A stretch of 64,000 bases of DNA from Aureobasidium sp. EXF-3400 (GCA_024195585.1 SWBL01000081.1:1-64000); one strand, 5' to 3'; counted from the first letter of the stretch, positions 45,180 through 56,318 are shown. Translations and numbers: made by a program. Notes: generated by a model from the letters alone, not told the origin.

Positions 45180-48100
45180 TCACGTAGCAGCTCTAAGCAA
45201 CTCCCCAAACAAACTGCTTTCCTTTCCTCTCAATTCTCCCGGCACACCCACTTCAGCAATTCTACCTCCCTCCAACACAACCACAACATCAAAGTCTACA
45301 ATCGTCTGCAAATGGTGCGCAATAGCAATAACAGTCTTGCCTCCAAACTCCTCTCGCAACAACTTTTGCACAACAGCTTCGGTCTCATGGTCAAGTCCTG
45401 AAGTGGCTTCGTCGACCAGAACAATGCTACCAGAAGATAGTATGGCGCGTGCCATAGCGAAGAGTTGGGTTTGTCCTTTTGTAAGCATGTCATCTGGTAT
45501 TAGAACGACGTCGAGAGGGGTTTGCCATGTTGAGCCCTCTGCTTCAGCCAGGGTTTCGAATTTGGAGAGCAAGCCCACACGCGAGAGTGAAGCTAGCATC
45601 TCTGCATCACTGCGTTCTGTGTCTGTGGCGCGAAGAGACAGGTTCTCGCGTACGGTGCCGGAGGTGAAGTAGGGGTCTTGAGGCAATGCGATCATCTTCG
45701 AGCGAAGAAGTTCTTGTGACACGATCGTGATGTCTACACCGTCAATCTTGAGGGCGCCGCTGCTGATGTGCAACAAGCCGAAGACAGCTGATGCAAGGGA
45801 AGATTTGCCGCTTCCTGTACGGCCACAGATGGCGATCTTCTGTCCATGTTTGATCTGCAGATTGATGTTCTTGATAGTGGATGGTGCGATGTCTGAGTAG
45901 GATGCTTCGAGATTCGTGATGGTGATGCTACTTTCGGTCATCCAGTCTGATGGAGGGTTGACCTTGCCTTGCTCTTCCTCCGGGGTACTTTCGATGAATT
46001 CCTTCATGCGAGCGATAGCACCCATACTCGTTTCAAGTTGTGTCCATGCTACAACAAGCATCTCGAGGATTGGTCCGATATCCATGATATTGATCAAAGC
46101 CAGGGCAACATAACCTGCATCTCTGCTAGCCCTGAGTTTCACAACTATAGCCATTGTTACTGTGGCTAGACCAGCGACCACAAGGTTTAGGACGAGAGAA
46201 AGCCAATTTTGTACTACTCAATAATTAGCATGGTTTCTCTGACAATTCTTCAGCGACCTTTTACCTGACTCAAGCAGATAGTATGGCGTCTGACTCTGCT
46301 CCAATAACTTTTCATTTTTCTCCCTGTATGCTTTGGCCCAGCCGAATGACTTGATGGTCGCAACACCAGTCACTGTTTCCAAGAAGTGTGTGCATAGGGG
46401 AGCTTTTGCCTCAAGATCCATGATACGCAGTTGTTTACCAGTACGCAGGTAGATGTTCTGAATGACCCAGAAGACAAGTGCAAGGACTGGTAGCGTTGCA
46501 GCGATGAATGGTGTCGCCACAATGATGATCGAGGCCATCGCAATAACGTCGGTCGTACCTGCCATGACATTGAGCAAAGCGTTTCCCAACTGCATGTCGA
46601 TGATCGAGATGTCCTGTGAGAATCTGTTGGCTATGCTGCCAGTCTCTTTGCCGCCCCAAGCCGAGTAACGGACTTTGACCAGTGCTGTAAACTGCTTGAC
46701 ATGCAGATACAAGCTCGATCGAGGGAACATGTAAATGAAGCCAACGTAAAGAGTCAAGAACACTACGACCACAAAGGCCACAGTGATGGCGCCTAGGATA
46801 CCGACCCACTTGCCGAGACCAGCGGAACTCGTCACTTCGGCACCAGCCCACCACTTCAGTACGAGCTGCTGTACACATTGCAGAACAGAAAATCCTATGA
46901 TGAGAAAAGTGAAAGAGGTAAGTCCAAGGGTGCCGAACGACTTGAAGTAGTCTTTGTACAGTTGCCAATTGGATACAGTTTTCGCTGTTGATGAGGAGAC
47001 ACTCGATGATCGTGATGTCTTGATTGAGACCGCAGCAGGACTGGTACTGTCAATATCTGCTTCAGATTCTTGTTCCGAGATACCAGCGTGTTGCCGGATG
47101 AATGAGGCAGGCGCCTTGTCCGGTCCACCTTGATAGACAAGTTTGCCATCCTCGATCACAAGTACCGTATCGGCATAGCGTAGCCAACCAATAGCGTGAG
47201 TTGCCAATACAACTGTACTTCTCATCTTACGCAGAAGACCTTGGGGACTTAGGACACGGTTGAACACGAGTCTTTCTGTTCGAGTGTCCAAGCCAGAAAG
47301 TACGTCATCGAGCAGAACCAGTGACCTGCGAGAGTACACAGCTCGTGCCAGACTGATACGATTCTTCTGGCCGCCACTCAAGGCTGTGCCGTCGTTCCCA
47401 ACGCGAGTATCGATACCGTCCGGAAGTTCCTGGAAATCCTGGTCAAGTCCACAAGCCCAGGAAACTTTCGTCAACCAGACATCGTCGTAGGGATCGGCCC
47501 CTACGATGTTCTCGCGTATACTGCCATTCCAGAGCCATGGGTTTTGACTACAATAGGCTATTTCATCGTCTGCGACAACTATTGAGCCAAACTTGACAGT
47601 AGTCTCGCCTAGGAGAGCTTTTAGCAGAGTCGATTTGCCTGAGCCAACACTGTACATTATGTCAATCGACTTTTCGTGTGTATCGCGATCACAAAACTCA
47701 CCTTCCAACGACGATGTTGAGTTTGTTACGAGCTAGGCTGAGTTCAATGTCTTTCAAGACTGTGTTGCCATCAGGGTAACCACAGGTCAGTTTTCGCATT
47801 TGTGCGAGATCATTCATCTCTGAAACCGAAATGCCTGTTTTCGTGTTACGGCCATGTGCCATGGCTTCCGAATCAATCGTACGCTGATCTGTGTGGTCTT
47901 CTGTAACAAGGTACTCTTGAATTCTGGCAAGTGCAGCAAAAACTTGCAGCAAGGAGGGCAGATATTGGATGGTCATAAGAAGTGGATTAGTAAACAGCTT
48001 CAACACAGCAAGTGATGTGAAAAGGATGGAGTTGGTCAGAGGCGTGCCAGTAAAATGAGTCTTGATCGCAAATGCTCCATACATGAAGAGCGTAGCCGCT

Positions 48101-49638
48101 TGGGAGTTGACGAGCGAGATGACCAGATTGATCATGGCCGCCATACGGATGGCTCTTTGGGCACGAACTTCCTTCTCACGCAGCTTGTTGCCTTTGTCGA
48201 GAACTGATGGTCCAATTCCAAGTAACTTGATATTCTTCATTGACCCAATCACGCTGGTGATGTAGGAAACACGTTCTTGCGTCGCTGCAAGCCAGAGCTT
48301 TGTTTTTGGACCGATCTTCTTGCCATTTGTGGAGCAAATCGTGATGAACACCACAAGTAGCACGAGTGGAGCGAGGAATGGTAATCCTACTTGGCTGTAA
48401 AGAAGTCCAAGAGCGATCACAATCGAGACACCGCATGCCCAAAACTCATGCAGCGGTCTAATACCAACGAGTGTCTTTTCGACATCAACATTCATGAGCA
48501 TGAGGGGATTGGAGTCTGTGTCGACCCGAGAGCGCAGGGCCTTGTCATGAATCTGACTGATTAAACAACCTCGAAGCTTTGTCTGGAAACGGGCAACCGC
48601 CTGCCAATACCAACTTTGGAAGGTCGCAATAGCCACATACACTATTGCAGTGGCTATCACGAGCAAGATACCCTCTTCAGTACCATCCTCCTCGGGGTTG
48701 TCAATGTAGTCGACGAAACGCAAGATCAGGTAAGGTTGAGAGAACTGGATCGCAAGCAGAAGCAGACGAGGGATGACCGGAAACATCATATCGTATCCAA
48801 TAGCGCTGAATATGATGCGGAGCAAGTTGACCTTGGGGTTCTTCGTAGTGTGTTTACGCCATTCCAGTCTGAATCTTCGTTGTGGATCTGTTGACGACAG
48901 ATCTTCATCCATCTTGTCGAGATCACTAGGTGCGAGTACCGAGGTGTATCCACGCTTGAACATGTTGTTCAACCACCAAAACAGGCGTTGGCTGAACATG
49001 TCGTTGGTATCTTGAGGGCTACGCTTCTGACGTTGCAAAAGTATGGACTCTTTGCTCACGCTTTCCACAGCGAGGAAGATGGCACAGGCAACAATCTGGC
49101 CGATACCTAGACCTCCCATGATTGTGTCTTCATTGCGAAGCCAGACTGAGCGAAGGTGGACAGCCTGTACCACCAAAGCTACCATCAAGTACAGTTGTAG
49201 CAGTGCGCTTGGTCTGATAGATCGTATGTGTTCCCATTGTGATAAGACAGCGGCCGCCAGGGAGGCCAGGAACGAGAAGGCTTCTGCAGGAATCTCTGCT
49301 GACGGTGCATGTGGCCGCATACATCCTCTGACGAGAACTGCTAGGCTTAGACTGACGAATGAGGTGGACGATATCTGTTCTGTTGGTCAGTAAATTTCCT
49401 TAAATTACCGTTATAGGCGAACTGGTCAAACGCTCACCGTCTTGGCCCACCATAGAGCAGTAGGCGACACGACCTTCCGAGTCCGGCCCCATGTTCTTCT
49501 CAGCCTTAAGGGGGCCATTAGAAGCAGACATGCAGCAGGTATGAGGATCATGACATAATCCTCCAGACCTAATGTGAGGTCAGGACGGCCGCCATGACAG
49601 ACACTTGCACTGTTGTCATCACAGTTTTTAGATGACAT
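45180..49638 (-). CDS. ABC multidrug transporter, ABCC (MRP-like) subfamily
   Basis: Four exons: 49638-49438, 49374-47702, 47649-46265 and 46213-45180, all GT-AG, giving 1430 residues. The layout is TMD0-like N-terminus, TMD1, NBD1, TMD2, NBD2. NBD1 has Walker A 'GSVGSGKST' (rebuilt over intron 2), 'YCSQNPWLWNGSIREN', signature 'ALSGGQKNR' and Walker B 'LVLLDDVLSGLD', where Asp replaces the catalytic Glu as is usual in ABCC NBD1. NBD2 has 'CGRTGSGKSS', 'LPQDPYFTSGTVREN', a degenerate signature 'LTKGQTQ', 'IVLVDEATSG' and the H-loop 'IAHHLQT'. The pump is expected to export amphipathic or conjugated compounds at the plasma or vacuolar membrane. The start before 'SSKNCDDNSASV' matches fungal members; the open frame upstream has no ATG. 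Confidence 0.94.
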
Positions 49639-50614
49639 GGCGAAGATGGTGATGAGCACGATTAACAGCAAAGGGAAAGCAATGTAAACTGCAAACGATA
49701 TAGGTGGATGCCTCAGTCTGCTAGAGCCATTGCGGTTGAAAAGCACCTACGTTATATGTGGACTTTGCCTTTATTTGACTGCCTAAGGTAGGGCAGATCT
49801 TCTTTTTCTTATCGTTCGGCAGCGGTGGTCGAATGTGGCAGCCTACCATTCGACAAGGTATCGGAGGCTTGCCAAGGAAGGATCCCCGATCGTATTTGCA
49901 ATGGTAAGTACCTGCAAAGTGTCGCAAGCATACATATCCTGGGATATCATGAGAAAGAAAGTCGCTGCTTGATCTGGCACAGCCAATGGCCTGAGACGCT
50001 CATGATCGTTCGCAGTCTATTCAGTCTTGAGTGTGTGGTGTTGTGAAGGGAAGACTTGTTCTCGAAGAAAGAAGCTTCGTTTGACCTTCTTCGTGTGGCT
50101 GCAAAGCTTATCCATCAAGTTGCTCCTGCCGTATCTGGTTTGGGCTCAAAGAGTACTCATGATGATCCACTGGTAGTACAGTAGTAGTAGCAACAGCATT
50201 CGTTGTTCAAGGTCCGTCGCTTTTGAGTGATGATGCCAGATATTCCCAACTTTATGGACTCAGACTATGGTTTGATGATCATTCTTCTCCGAGCTTTTGC
50301 TCAACTTTGCCGTGCAAAGATATGTATGCCCAATTCATGTCGCAGCCACCTCACCTGAAGTCTAAACTGACAGTGATTACCCTTTACTCGTCAGCCAGTG
50401 ATATATACCATCCATATCGCAATTCTGACTCTTTGTTTCAAAATATTTATCGATCTGCTCACCAGAGCAGGGTTACTCTCGTATCGAGGGATATAAGCAC
50501 AGACCACCTCTATTTCGTGGGGCGAGACCTTCCGCTCAGCGGCTTCTATCAAAAAATAAATCCGGCGACCATCAAAGTCATTTCTTCGACATCACATCTC
50601 ACAAAAACATCAAA
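49639..50614. other. divergent intergenic region ABCC/RPC37
   Basis: 976 bp shared as the upstream region of the ABC pump and RPC37. Short frames only (for example 50223-50657, whose end overlaps the RPC37 start in another frame). A TAGTAG run lies near 50185. No defined element was recognised. Confidence 0.45.
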
Positions 50615-51880
50615 ATGTCACGTAAGCCGTCGAACAGTGTCCAATTTACGAGACTAAATCAACGGGATACTCATACTTATCTAGCATCGCGAGCAGACGA
50701 CATCGAGGACGACGACCCAGTCATCGCAGAATACAATGTCTTCATCACACCACGCCAACTCGAGCAAATCTACCTTCTGCAATATCCCAATCGTAACCGC
50801 AGTCAAGCCTACAATGACCGCAATGGCGCACGCCCTGTGGACTTCCGTCTCAAACCCCAAGCCGGATTTATGGAGATGGACATTGGCATGAACCCCAGTG
50901 CAAACTTCAACAAATACCAAAGTCTGGTCTGGGGTGAGGCGATGAGAAAGTCCAAGGCTAATGGTGGAAGTGCGACTTTTGGTGCTGCAGCAGGATTTGC
51001 GCCAACGAAAGGAGGCAAGGGACGGGGCAAGCAGGAGAACGGCGAGATTAGTGTTGATGCAGGACTGTCGCATTTCCAGAATGCTATCAATAGGGACGCG
51101 GTCTTCCAGAAACAGACGCTAGGAGGACAGGTTTTGCAGGATGAAGCAGGTAACCCCAACTATATGTTGGGTGCCTTCCGTGGTGGTAAGTCTCTCTTTT
51201 GCACTTGCTTCCCTTTCTTTCTTTTCTCAGTACTTCTACGTCCTTTCATTCCAATTTGCCGCATCCTTATTATCAACCCCGCTTCTTACCGCTTCATGCC
51301 AAGAACATTCAATCCAGAACAATCTGACCAAAATCTAGATGAACTCCATCTTACTCGCGTTGACGGTGTCGTCCAAATGCGCCCCCAGTTCCACCACGTC
51401 GACGCAATCACACATGCCGAGACTGCCGCCCGTCGCACCGAGGCAGCAGAAGGCTCAGGCTCTGGACCCAGTGGAGCAGCCGCACAAGCAAAACAACCAC
51501 AAGCACTTGCGTTGGCTCAAACCTACAAGGACAACCGCGACGTCGAAAACCTAGAAGCCCTCAGAGCCAAGAACCTTCTCTTGATAGCAGCAGAGGAGAA
51601 ATGGACGAGGCTGGAATACTTTGATGAGGATGAGGAAGCTTCCTACTCTACTTACCACAGCCGACTTTTCCACTCAGACACTGGCTCAGCAACACCACTG
51701 AAGAGTCAGATGAAGAACGAGGAGTACTTGGATGCAATCTCGGCACCACGAGTCGACCCTTCAGGGAGAAAGAAGAAGAGGCCATTGACTAAGAAGCAAA
51801 TGGAGAGAATCGAGGCTGCGGAGGATGATGTGGAAGTCGCTGGCGAGATGGGCGGAGAAGTCGACGTTGAGATGAGTTAG
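50615..51880 (+). CDS. RPC37: RNA polymerase III subunit Rpc37/RPC5
   Basis: Two exons (50615-51185 and 51339-51880), 370 residues. The N-terminal RPC5/Sin-type domain reads 'DDDPVIAEYNVFITPRQLEQ', 'YLLQYPNRNR' and 'RLKPQAGFMEMDIGMN'. After the splice it continues 'LHLTRVDGVVQMRPQFHHVD', typical of the family. The C-terminus has the basic 'GRKKKRPLTKKQMERIE'. With Rpc53 it forms the TFIIF-like heterodimer used in initiation and termination of Pol III transcription. The intron (GTAAGT...AATCTAG) is 153 nt, a multiple of three with no stop codon, so retention would insert 51 residues in frame. Confidence 0.92.
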   Translation: MSRKPSNSVQFTRLNQRDTHTYLASRADDIEDDDPVIAEYNVFITPRQLEQIYLLQYPNRNRSQAYNDRNGARPVDFRLKPQAGFMEMDIGMNPSANFNKYQSLVWGEAMRKSKANGGSATFGAAAGFAPTKGGKGRGKQENGEISVDAGLSHFQNAINRDAVFQKQTLGGQVLQDEAGNPNYMLGAFRGGKSLFCTCFPFFLFSVLLRPFIPICRILIINPASYRFMPRTFNPEQSDQNLDELHLTRVDGVVQMRPQFHHVDAITHAETAARRTEAAEGSGSGPSGAAAQAKQPQALALAQTYKDNRDVENLEALRAKNLLLIAAEEKWTRLEYFDEDEEASYSTYHSRLFHSDTGSATPLKSQMKNEEYLDAISAPRVDPSGRKKKRPLTKKQMERIEAAEDDVEVAGEMGGEVDVEMS

Positions 51881-51998
51881 ATGAAAGCCGAATGCTTTAG
51901 CAGATCCTGGGTATCATAAGCAGCAAAGCATAGAATCGAAGCTGTGTACATGGGGGTATCTCATGAAAGTCTGATATTTAGAAGAACGCTCAAGCGCT

Positions 51999-53204
51999 TC
52001 AATGTCTGGTTCCATTGACGTTCTTTGCTCCACTGCCAAGCAGACTAGCAACAACAGTAGCCTCTCTCACAGCCCTTGAGACATGGCTTCTCACGGCTCC
52101 ATCCTCAAGTGCGAGAAGACCGCCAATAGTGCAACCACCAGGTGTCGACACCTTTTCCCTCAAGATAGCAGGGTGTTCGCCATCCTGGACCAGGCCAGTA
52201 GTTCCTCTCATGACCTGCGCAGCCATAAGGTTTGCCTCAGCTCTAGGGATGCCCATAGCAACACCGCCATCTGCGAGTGCCTCCATGATCAGAGCAGCAA
52301 ATGCAGGACCAGAGCCACACAGGGCAGTACAAGCATCCATGTTCTTAGGCTCAATCTCAACAACCTTGCCAATTCGCGACATCATCCAGTGAACGAGGTT
52401 CTTGGTGTCCTGGGGCAGCGGAGGAGTAGATTGGTTGATGACTGTCATGCTCTCGCGGACCTTGGATGCAGTGTTGGGCATGGTGCGCACAATGGTGATC
52501 TTCTCGCGTACTTGCTCGTGCGATAGACCAGGGTATAGCAAGTCTTCGAGTTGTGCCTCAGGAACACCAGCCAGAATACTGATGAGCAATTTGCCCTCCA
52601 GAGCTTCGCGCACGCCCTCAGCTTGCAGGACATCCTTGACGTAGAAAGGCTTGCATGCCAGCAAGACCACATCTGCTTCCTTCATTGCGCGCACGTTGTC
52701 TGATTGGATGACGTTCAGGTTGGCGTTGTATTTTCCTAGCTCATTCTTGATGCGAGAAGCACTGCGATCGCTGCGGCATGTGGCATTGAAGCGGTTGGGA
52801 AGACGGGGTGGTAGATTTTGTTCTTGTTCGGAGGATTGCGTGGATGAGTTGAGTGAGTCCATGATGCCGCCTAGGATGGCGATACCCATGGTACCTGTGA
52901 TATATACGTTAGTCTCGTGTGCAATATCTTGGATCTCCCATGTGCATAGCATGTAATTCATGTAGCTATAAAAATGCACAATGTTATTGGGAATCAGAGT
53001 AGTGTCCAGTGAGAGCCGAGATTTGATCGGCTCTCTTTGGACACAGCTCAGTCCCATATGATATCGTGACTTTTTATAGTGTACATTTTGCTCGCTGTCG
53101 TAGTCGGAGGATGATAAGAGTTGTACACGTTAGCATACGGGGTGATTGTTCATGAACGTACCGCATCCCACCACGGTCAGGGTGAGGCCATTGTCTGAAG
53201 CCAT
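51999..53204 (-). CDS. PRO3: pyrroline-5-carboxylate reductase
   Basis: Two exons (53204-53162 and 52894-51999), 312 residues. The NAD(P)-binding motif 'VVGCGTMGIAILGGIMDS' is rebuilt across the intron. Also present are 'VVLLACKPFYVKDVL', 'TIVRTMPNTASKV', the P5CR signature region 'LCGSGPAFAALIMEALADG' with 'GVAMGIPRAEANLMAAQVMRG', and 'VSTPGGCTIGGL'. It reduces pyrroline-5-carboxylate to proline, the last step of proline synthesis. The 267-nt intron is longer than its neighbours and contains a 114-bp MITE. The frame stays open through part of the intron from an ATG at 53057, so a transcript starting in the MITE could give an alternative N-terminus. The short first exon is required for the dinucleotide fold. 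Confidence 0.95.
52966..53079. mobile_element. MITE copy A (114 bp foldback) in the P5CR intron
   Basis: It begins CTATAAAAATGCACAATG and ends GTGACTTTTTATAG, so the two ends are inverted repeats. The similarity continues inward (GTGTCCAGTGAGAGCCGA against GTGTCCAAAGAGAGCCGA on the other strand) to a central perfect hairpin GAGAGCCGA/TCGGCTCTC. It has no coding capacity. The same ends and length recur at 54693. Confidence 0.75.
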
Positions 53205-53379
53205 TGTGATGTGATTCAAGACAGAGAGATCAGTTCAACGAGAGACGAACGCAAGTGAATGGTGAATCAAGGAGCGCAAGCCTCACTCACAGCTTCGGCG
53301 TCACAACCCCACCAAAGCTTCTGCTCCGACCTCGGCACCATCTCTCGGATCTATCCGCCGCTAACTGCTTCCAGACAAG

Positions 53380-54069
53380 ATGTCGCCGACAGCTTCGCAG
53401 TTTGACGAGCAGCACGAGCCCATCGCGCCGTGCCCTCCGACACCTCGTCTCCGTCCTGTTTCCGACTGGGACGACCCCGACCTGCCTCCTCGCCGAAACC
53501 TGCCTCGCTTCCCTCCCGACGCCCTTGACGGCTGGTGGCCTTTATATCTTGGACCCTCTGAGCGTACCTGCGCGATCGCTCTTGCCGAACACGCCCAGCG
53601 CGTCGAGCAGCTGAACAACAGCACGACTCCATCTCAGCAAGCTCGACCCGCGCGCGAGCCTGTTAAGTTCCACAAACTTCTGAAGCCCGTCCAGCCTGGC
53701 GCCCCTCCACTTCTCACTCTTCTCACCACCACCACAACCAACGAGCATTGGGCTGTCAATCGTCCTCCCACGCCTATCCAACCCACTTCCGACCACAAAG
53801 CTCCACCTCCCAAAGTCGCACCATGGATCCATTCGAAGTCCGCATGCGCTTCAACAGCCAACTCCAGCACCTCAACGCTTCCGTCACATCCGCTCAGAAA
53901 GCAGCTGTCTGGGCAATCAAGTACCGCGAATGGGACGAAGACCTTCACTCATGCATCCTCGAAAACCTCGAACGTAACTCACTCAACAATCGCGCAAACA
54001 TCTTCTACTTCTTCGAAACCCTCTGCGATGTCGCCTCAGCAGCCAACCACATCGAGTTCGTCCGCATGA
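53380..54069 (+). CDS. proline-rich ORF overlapping the CTK3 start (uncertain)
   Basis: This 229-codon frame starts 443 bp upstream of CTK3 and runs 247 bp into it in a different frame. Before the overlap its third codon positions strongly avoid A, as real genes here do, and it reads 'VSDWDDPDLPPRRNLPRFPP' and 'DGWWPLYLGPSERTCAIAL'. Inside CTK3 it is only a shadow. It may be an upstream overlapping ORF repressing CTK3 translation, a separate small gene with an unseen splice, or chance in a GC-rich leader. Confidence 0.3.
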   Translation: MSPTASQFDEQHEPIAPCPPTPRLRPVSDWDDPDLPPRRNLPRFPPDALDGWWPLYLGPSERTCAIALAEHAQRVEQLNNSTTPSQQARPAREPVKFHKLLKPVQPGAPPLLTLLTTTTTNEHWAVNRPPTPIQPTSDHKAPPPKVAPWIHSKSACASTANSSTSTLPSHPLRKQLSGQSSTANGTKTFTHASSKTSNVTHSTIAQTSSTSSKPSAMSPQQPTTSSSSA

Positions 54070-54518
54070 TGGAAAGAGACATTCTTCGCATTGTCGATCT
54101 TGTTGCCCCTGAAGATGGCAGCGGTGCTGCCAATGTCAAGGTTGTGCGCAAGGTCCTGAGAAACCTTGCTGGAAAGAAATATTTGCAGCAGCAGACGGTG
54201 GATGAGCTGGAAGATTGCATCAAGGACCGCGACAACATCGGTGGTGTGGGTGGTACTGCAAGCCCTGAAGAAGCTATACGTCACAGCAACGGAAATGTCA
54301 GGGTGGAGAAGAGACAAGCAGAACAGCGTATCGAAGAAGACCGTGAGCGCCACAAGCGACTTAGAGAGGGCATTTGGGCGGTGAACGAAGACGAATTCGA
54401 CAAGACCTGGGTGGATGCTGCTGATCTCAATCAAGACGATTATCGTACTGCCATGGAGGAGGAAGCAGAACGCAAGCAATATGCAGGGCTGCACCGAACA
54501 GAGCTGCTCGGTGCCTGA
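53823..54518 (+). CDS. CTK3: CTD kinase subunit gamma (Ctk3)
   Basis: 231 residues, no intron. The N-terminal CID-like helical domain is recognisable: 'MDPFEVRMRFNSQLQHLNAS', 'KAAVWAIKYREWDEDLHSCI' and 'NIFYFFETLCD'. An acidic/charged C-terminal helix with 'RHKRLREGIWAV' and 'DEFDKTWVDAADLNQDDY' follows. Ctk3 with the kinase Ctk1 and cyclin Ctk2 forms CTDK-I, which phosphorylates Ser2 of the Pol II C-terminal domain. The start (CACCATGGATCC) begins exactly at the conserved N-terminus. A long upstream ORF overlaps this start. Confidence 0.92.
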   Translation: MDPFEVRMRFNSQLQHLNASVTSAQKAAVWAIKYREWDEDLHSCILENLERNSLNNRANIFYFFETLCDVASAANHIEFVRMMERDILRIVDLVAPEDGSGAANVKVVRKVLRNLAGKKYLQQQTVDELEDCIKDRDNIGGVGGTASPEEAIRHSNGNVRVEKRQAEQRIEEDRERHKRLREGIWAVNEDEFDKTWVDAADLNQDDYRTAMEEEAERKQYAGLHRTELLGA

Positions 54519-54692
54519 GTCGTCCTTCGTTTTCAGCTTCACGGTTTCCTACTACATGATATGACGAAAAGCACGAGGATTTGTACTATAGGATTGAGGA
54601 GGGTTGCGTTTTTCACACAAAAGATACCCAGTTTCGCACAGAGAATACCAGTTTTTGATTGTTCCCCAAACAACAATGTCTCCTACATCTAA

Positions 54693-54806
54693 CTATAAAA
54701 ATGCATAGTTCTATCGAAATATCGGTGTTTGTCCGTTGAGAGTCCATAACTTTCTTGTATCTCACTGGACACCTTTTTGACTACTACTATATTGTGCATT
54801 TTTATA
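54693..54806. mobile_element. MITE copy B (114 bp)
   Basis: It begins CTATAAAAATGCATAG and ends GTGCATTTTTATA. The inverted ends continue inward to a GTCC-(A/G)-(G/T)TGAGA block on both arms, as in copy A, and its length equals copy A's. It lies in the CTK3 3' flank. TA dinucleotides at the ends are compatible with a Tc1/mariner-type target, but a clear duplication is not proven. Confidence 0.7.
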
Positions 54807-54934
54807 ACAACATCTCAACCCTACAGTCAAGAGGAGATATGGGCGTTTGTCTACATGGTATTTAGCTTCTGACAATGCTCTTCGATATGCCCTGTTCAAC
54901 ATCCCAGATGCAAACACCAGCTCACAAATCAGCC

Positions 54935-55048
54935 ATCAAAATGTATAATGCTATCAAGATGTCATAGTCTATCTAGTGGAGCTCACGTTTATTTGATTTC
55001 TGCGGATGTTCGTTAACCTCGGAAGTATACTGTGCATTTTTGTAGCAG
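54935..55048. mobile_element. degraded MITE copy C
   Basis: The left end ATCAAAATGTATAATGCTATC and the right end GTATACTGTGCATTTTTGTAG are imperfect inverted repeats similar to copies A and B, about 112-114 bp apart. The interior is poorly conserved. Together with copy B it accounts for part of the 54519-55222 intergenic region, where I see nothing else. Confidence 0.4.
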
Positions 55049-55222
55049 TATAAAAACATCCTCTGCTAGAAAGAGATGTATGGTTTTTGACCTGAAGACT
55101 CCGGACTGGAAACTGACCTTTTACCAGCCAGCAACGACCAAGGGCGTCCCGCTCTTACAAGTCCCGCTACCTTACCGTCCCATCTCCCGCGATACGCGAC
55201 TTCCTCTGAAACCACCATCAGC

Positions 55223-55841
55223 ATGCTTTCACAAGGGTCTGGCTCATCAAAGAGAACTCCAGTCCCAAGAACCACCACTAGTAACCCAGAACACGCCATA
55301 GACTATGTGGCAGAACTTCTATACACCTCAAAAGATCTAGACACTACCAGCGATCTGAAACGCCCTCGTGCAGCATCAGGATCTGCTCTACTGGCCGAGG
55401 AACTGGAATCTGACTCCATTTTGCGACCCTCCACCAGCTCAACAAAGCACGTTTATGGCCAACCCTGTCCAGATCAAAATCAAGAATGCCACTATCACAA
55501 TCAGTTAACGCAATACTGCCACATCCCATGGCGCCATTGTTCTTCTGCCTGTATGTATCGTCCCATCATATCTTCTTGGTTCTTTTGTACTAATCAGAAG
55601 AATAGTAAACGCAATCAAACAGTCCTACAAGGTCGGCGGTGAATGGACAGGCGCACCTATAGGATGGAACGAGGCGCACGAACCCTGTCTCAAGACGAAC
55701 AGGAAGTGTGATGTACATGCTAAGCTACAGAGAGCGGTGCTAGAAAAGCAGAAGAACAAGAAGTACCCCGAGAAACTAAGGGTGAGAGGAAAGGACAGCA
55801 GAGGAACTAAGACCCAACCGAAGGGCAAGAACGAGACTTGA
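55223..55841 (+). CDS. small Cys-containing protein of unknown function
   Basis: Two exons (55223-55550 and 55606-55841; GTATGT...ACTAATC branch...AATAG) encode 187 residues. The frame is kept and the exon 2 codon usage is gene-like. The N-terminus is Ser/Thr-rich. The middle contains 'YGQPCPDQNQECHYH' and 'QYCHIPWRHC', possibly a metal-binding knot. The end is basic and Lys-rich ('KLQRAVLEKQKNKKYPEKLR'). No signal peptide and no recognised family. The start was chosen as the only ATG of this frame with a following ORF; an upstream non-coding exon is possible. Confidence 0.6.
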
Positions 55842-56318
55842 CGAAACAAGATGGAGTCAGTTCGATGGTTGCTTTTGAGTACAAAGACAACGCTCAGGGC
55901 ATGTTGCTGATGCGCAGAGTCATCTGCAAGAACCATATTTTGCTTTTATGGCTAGAAAATAGCATGGAACGTGGAATAATCTTCAATTGCTGAAGCTCAA
56001 AAGGGTCTATGAGAACACACACACACACCGTCATAGCTATCTATATGATGAAAACTTACCATTGTTTGCAAGACGTGTTGGTAGATAAACCTCTCCACAG
56101 AGCTGCTATACTAAACATTGATGCGAGACACTTGCTACCAGCAACTGGAGTGCATAACACAGCAGAATGCTAGCACTATATAGGCATGAATTTTCTGATT
56201 GCAGCGGCCTCTGGTTTCGAGTTTGTGGTTTTTCTATCGACTGATCGTACCTCAGTAACAGATTGATTTAGGGAATCCCATGATTACACAGCATTATCGT
56301 ACAAAGAATATTGATGTA
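55842..56318. other. convergent intergenic region
   Basis: About 480 bp of 3' UTR sequence with a short (AC)n run near 56015. Nothing else was recognised. Confidence 0.5.

Noticed and set aside
56010..56030. Short (AC)n run
   Set aside because: Simple microsatellite of about seven units; common background in fungal intergenic DNA.
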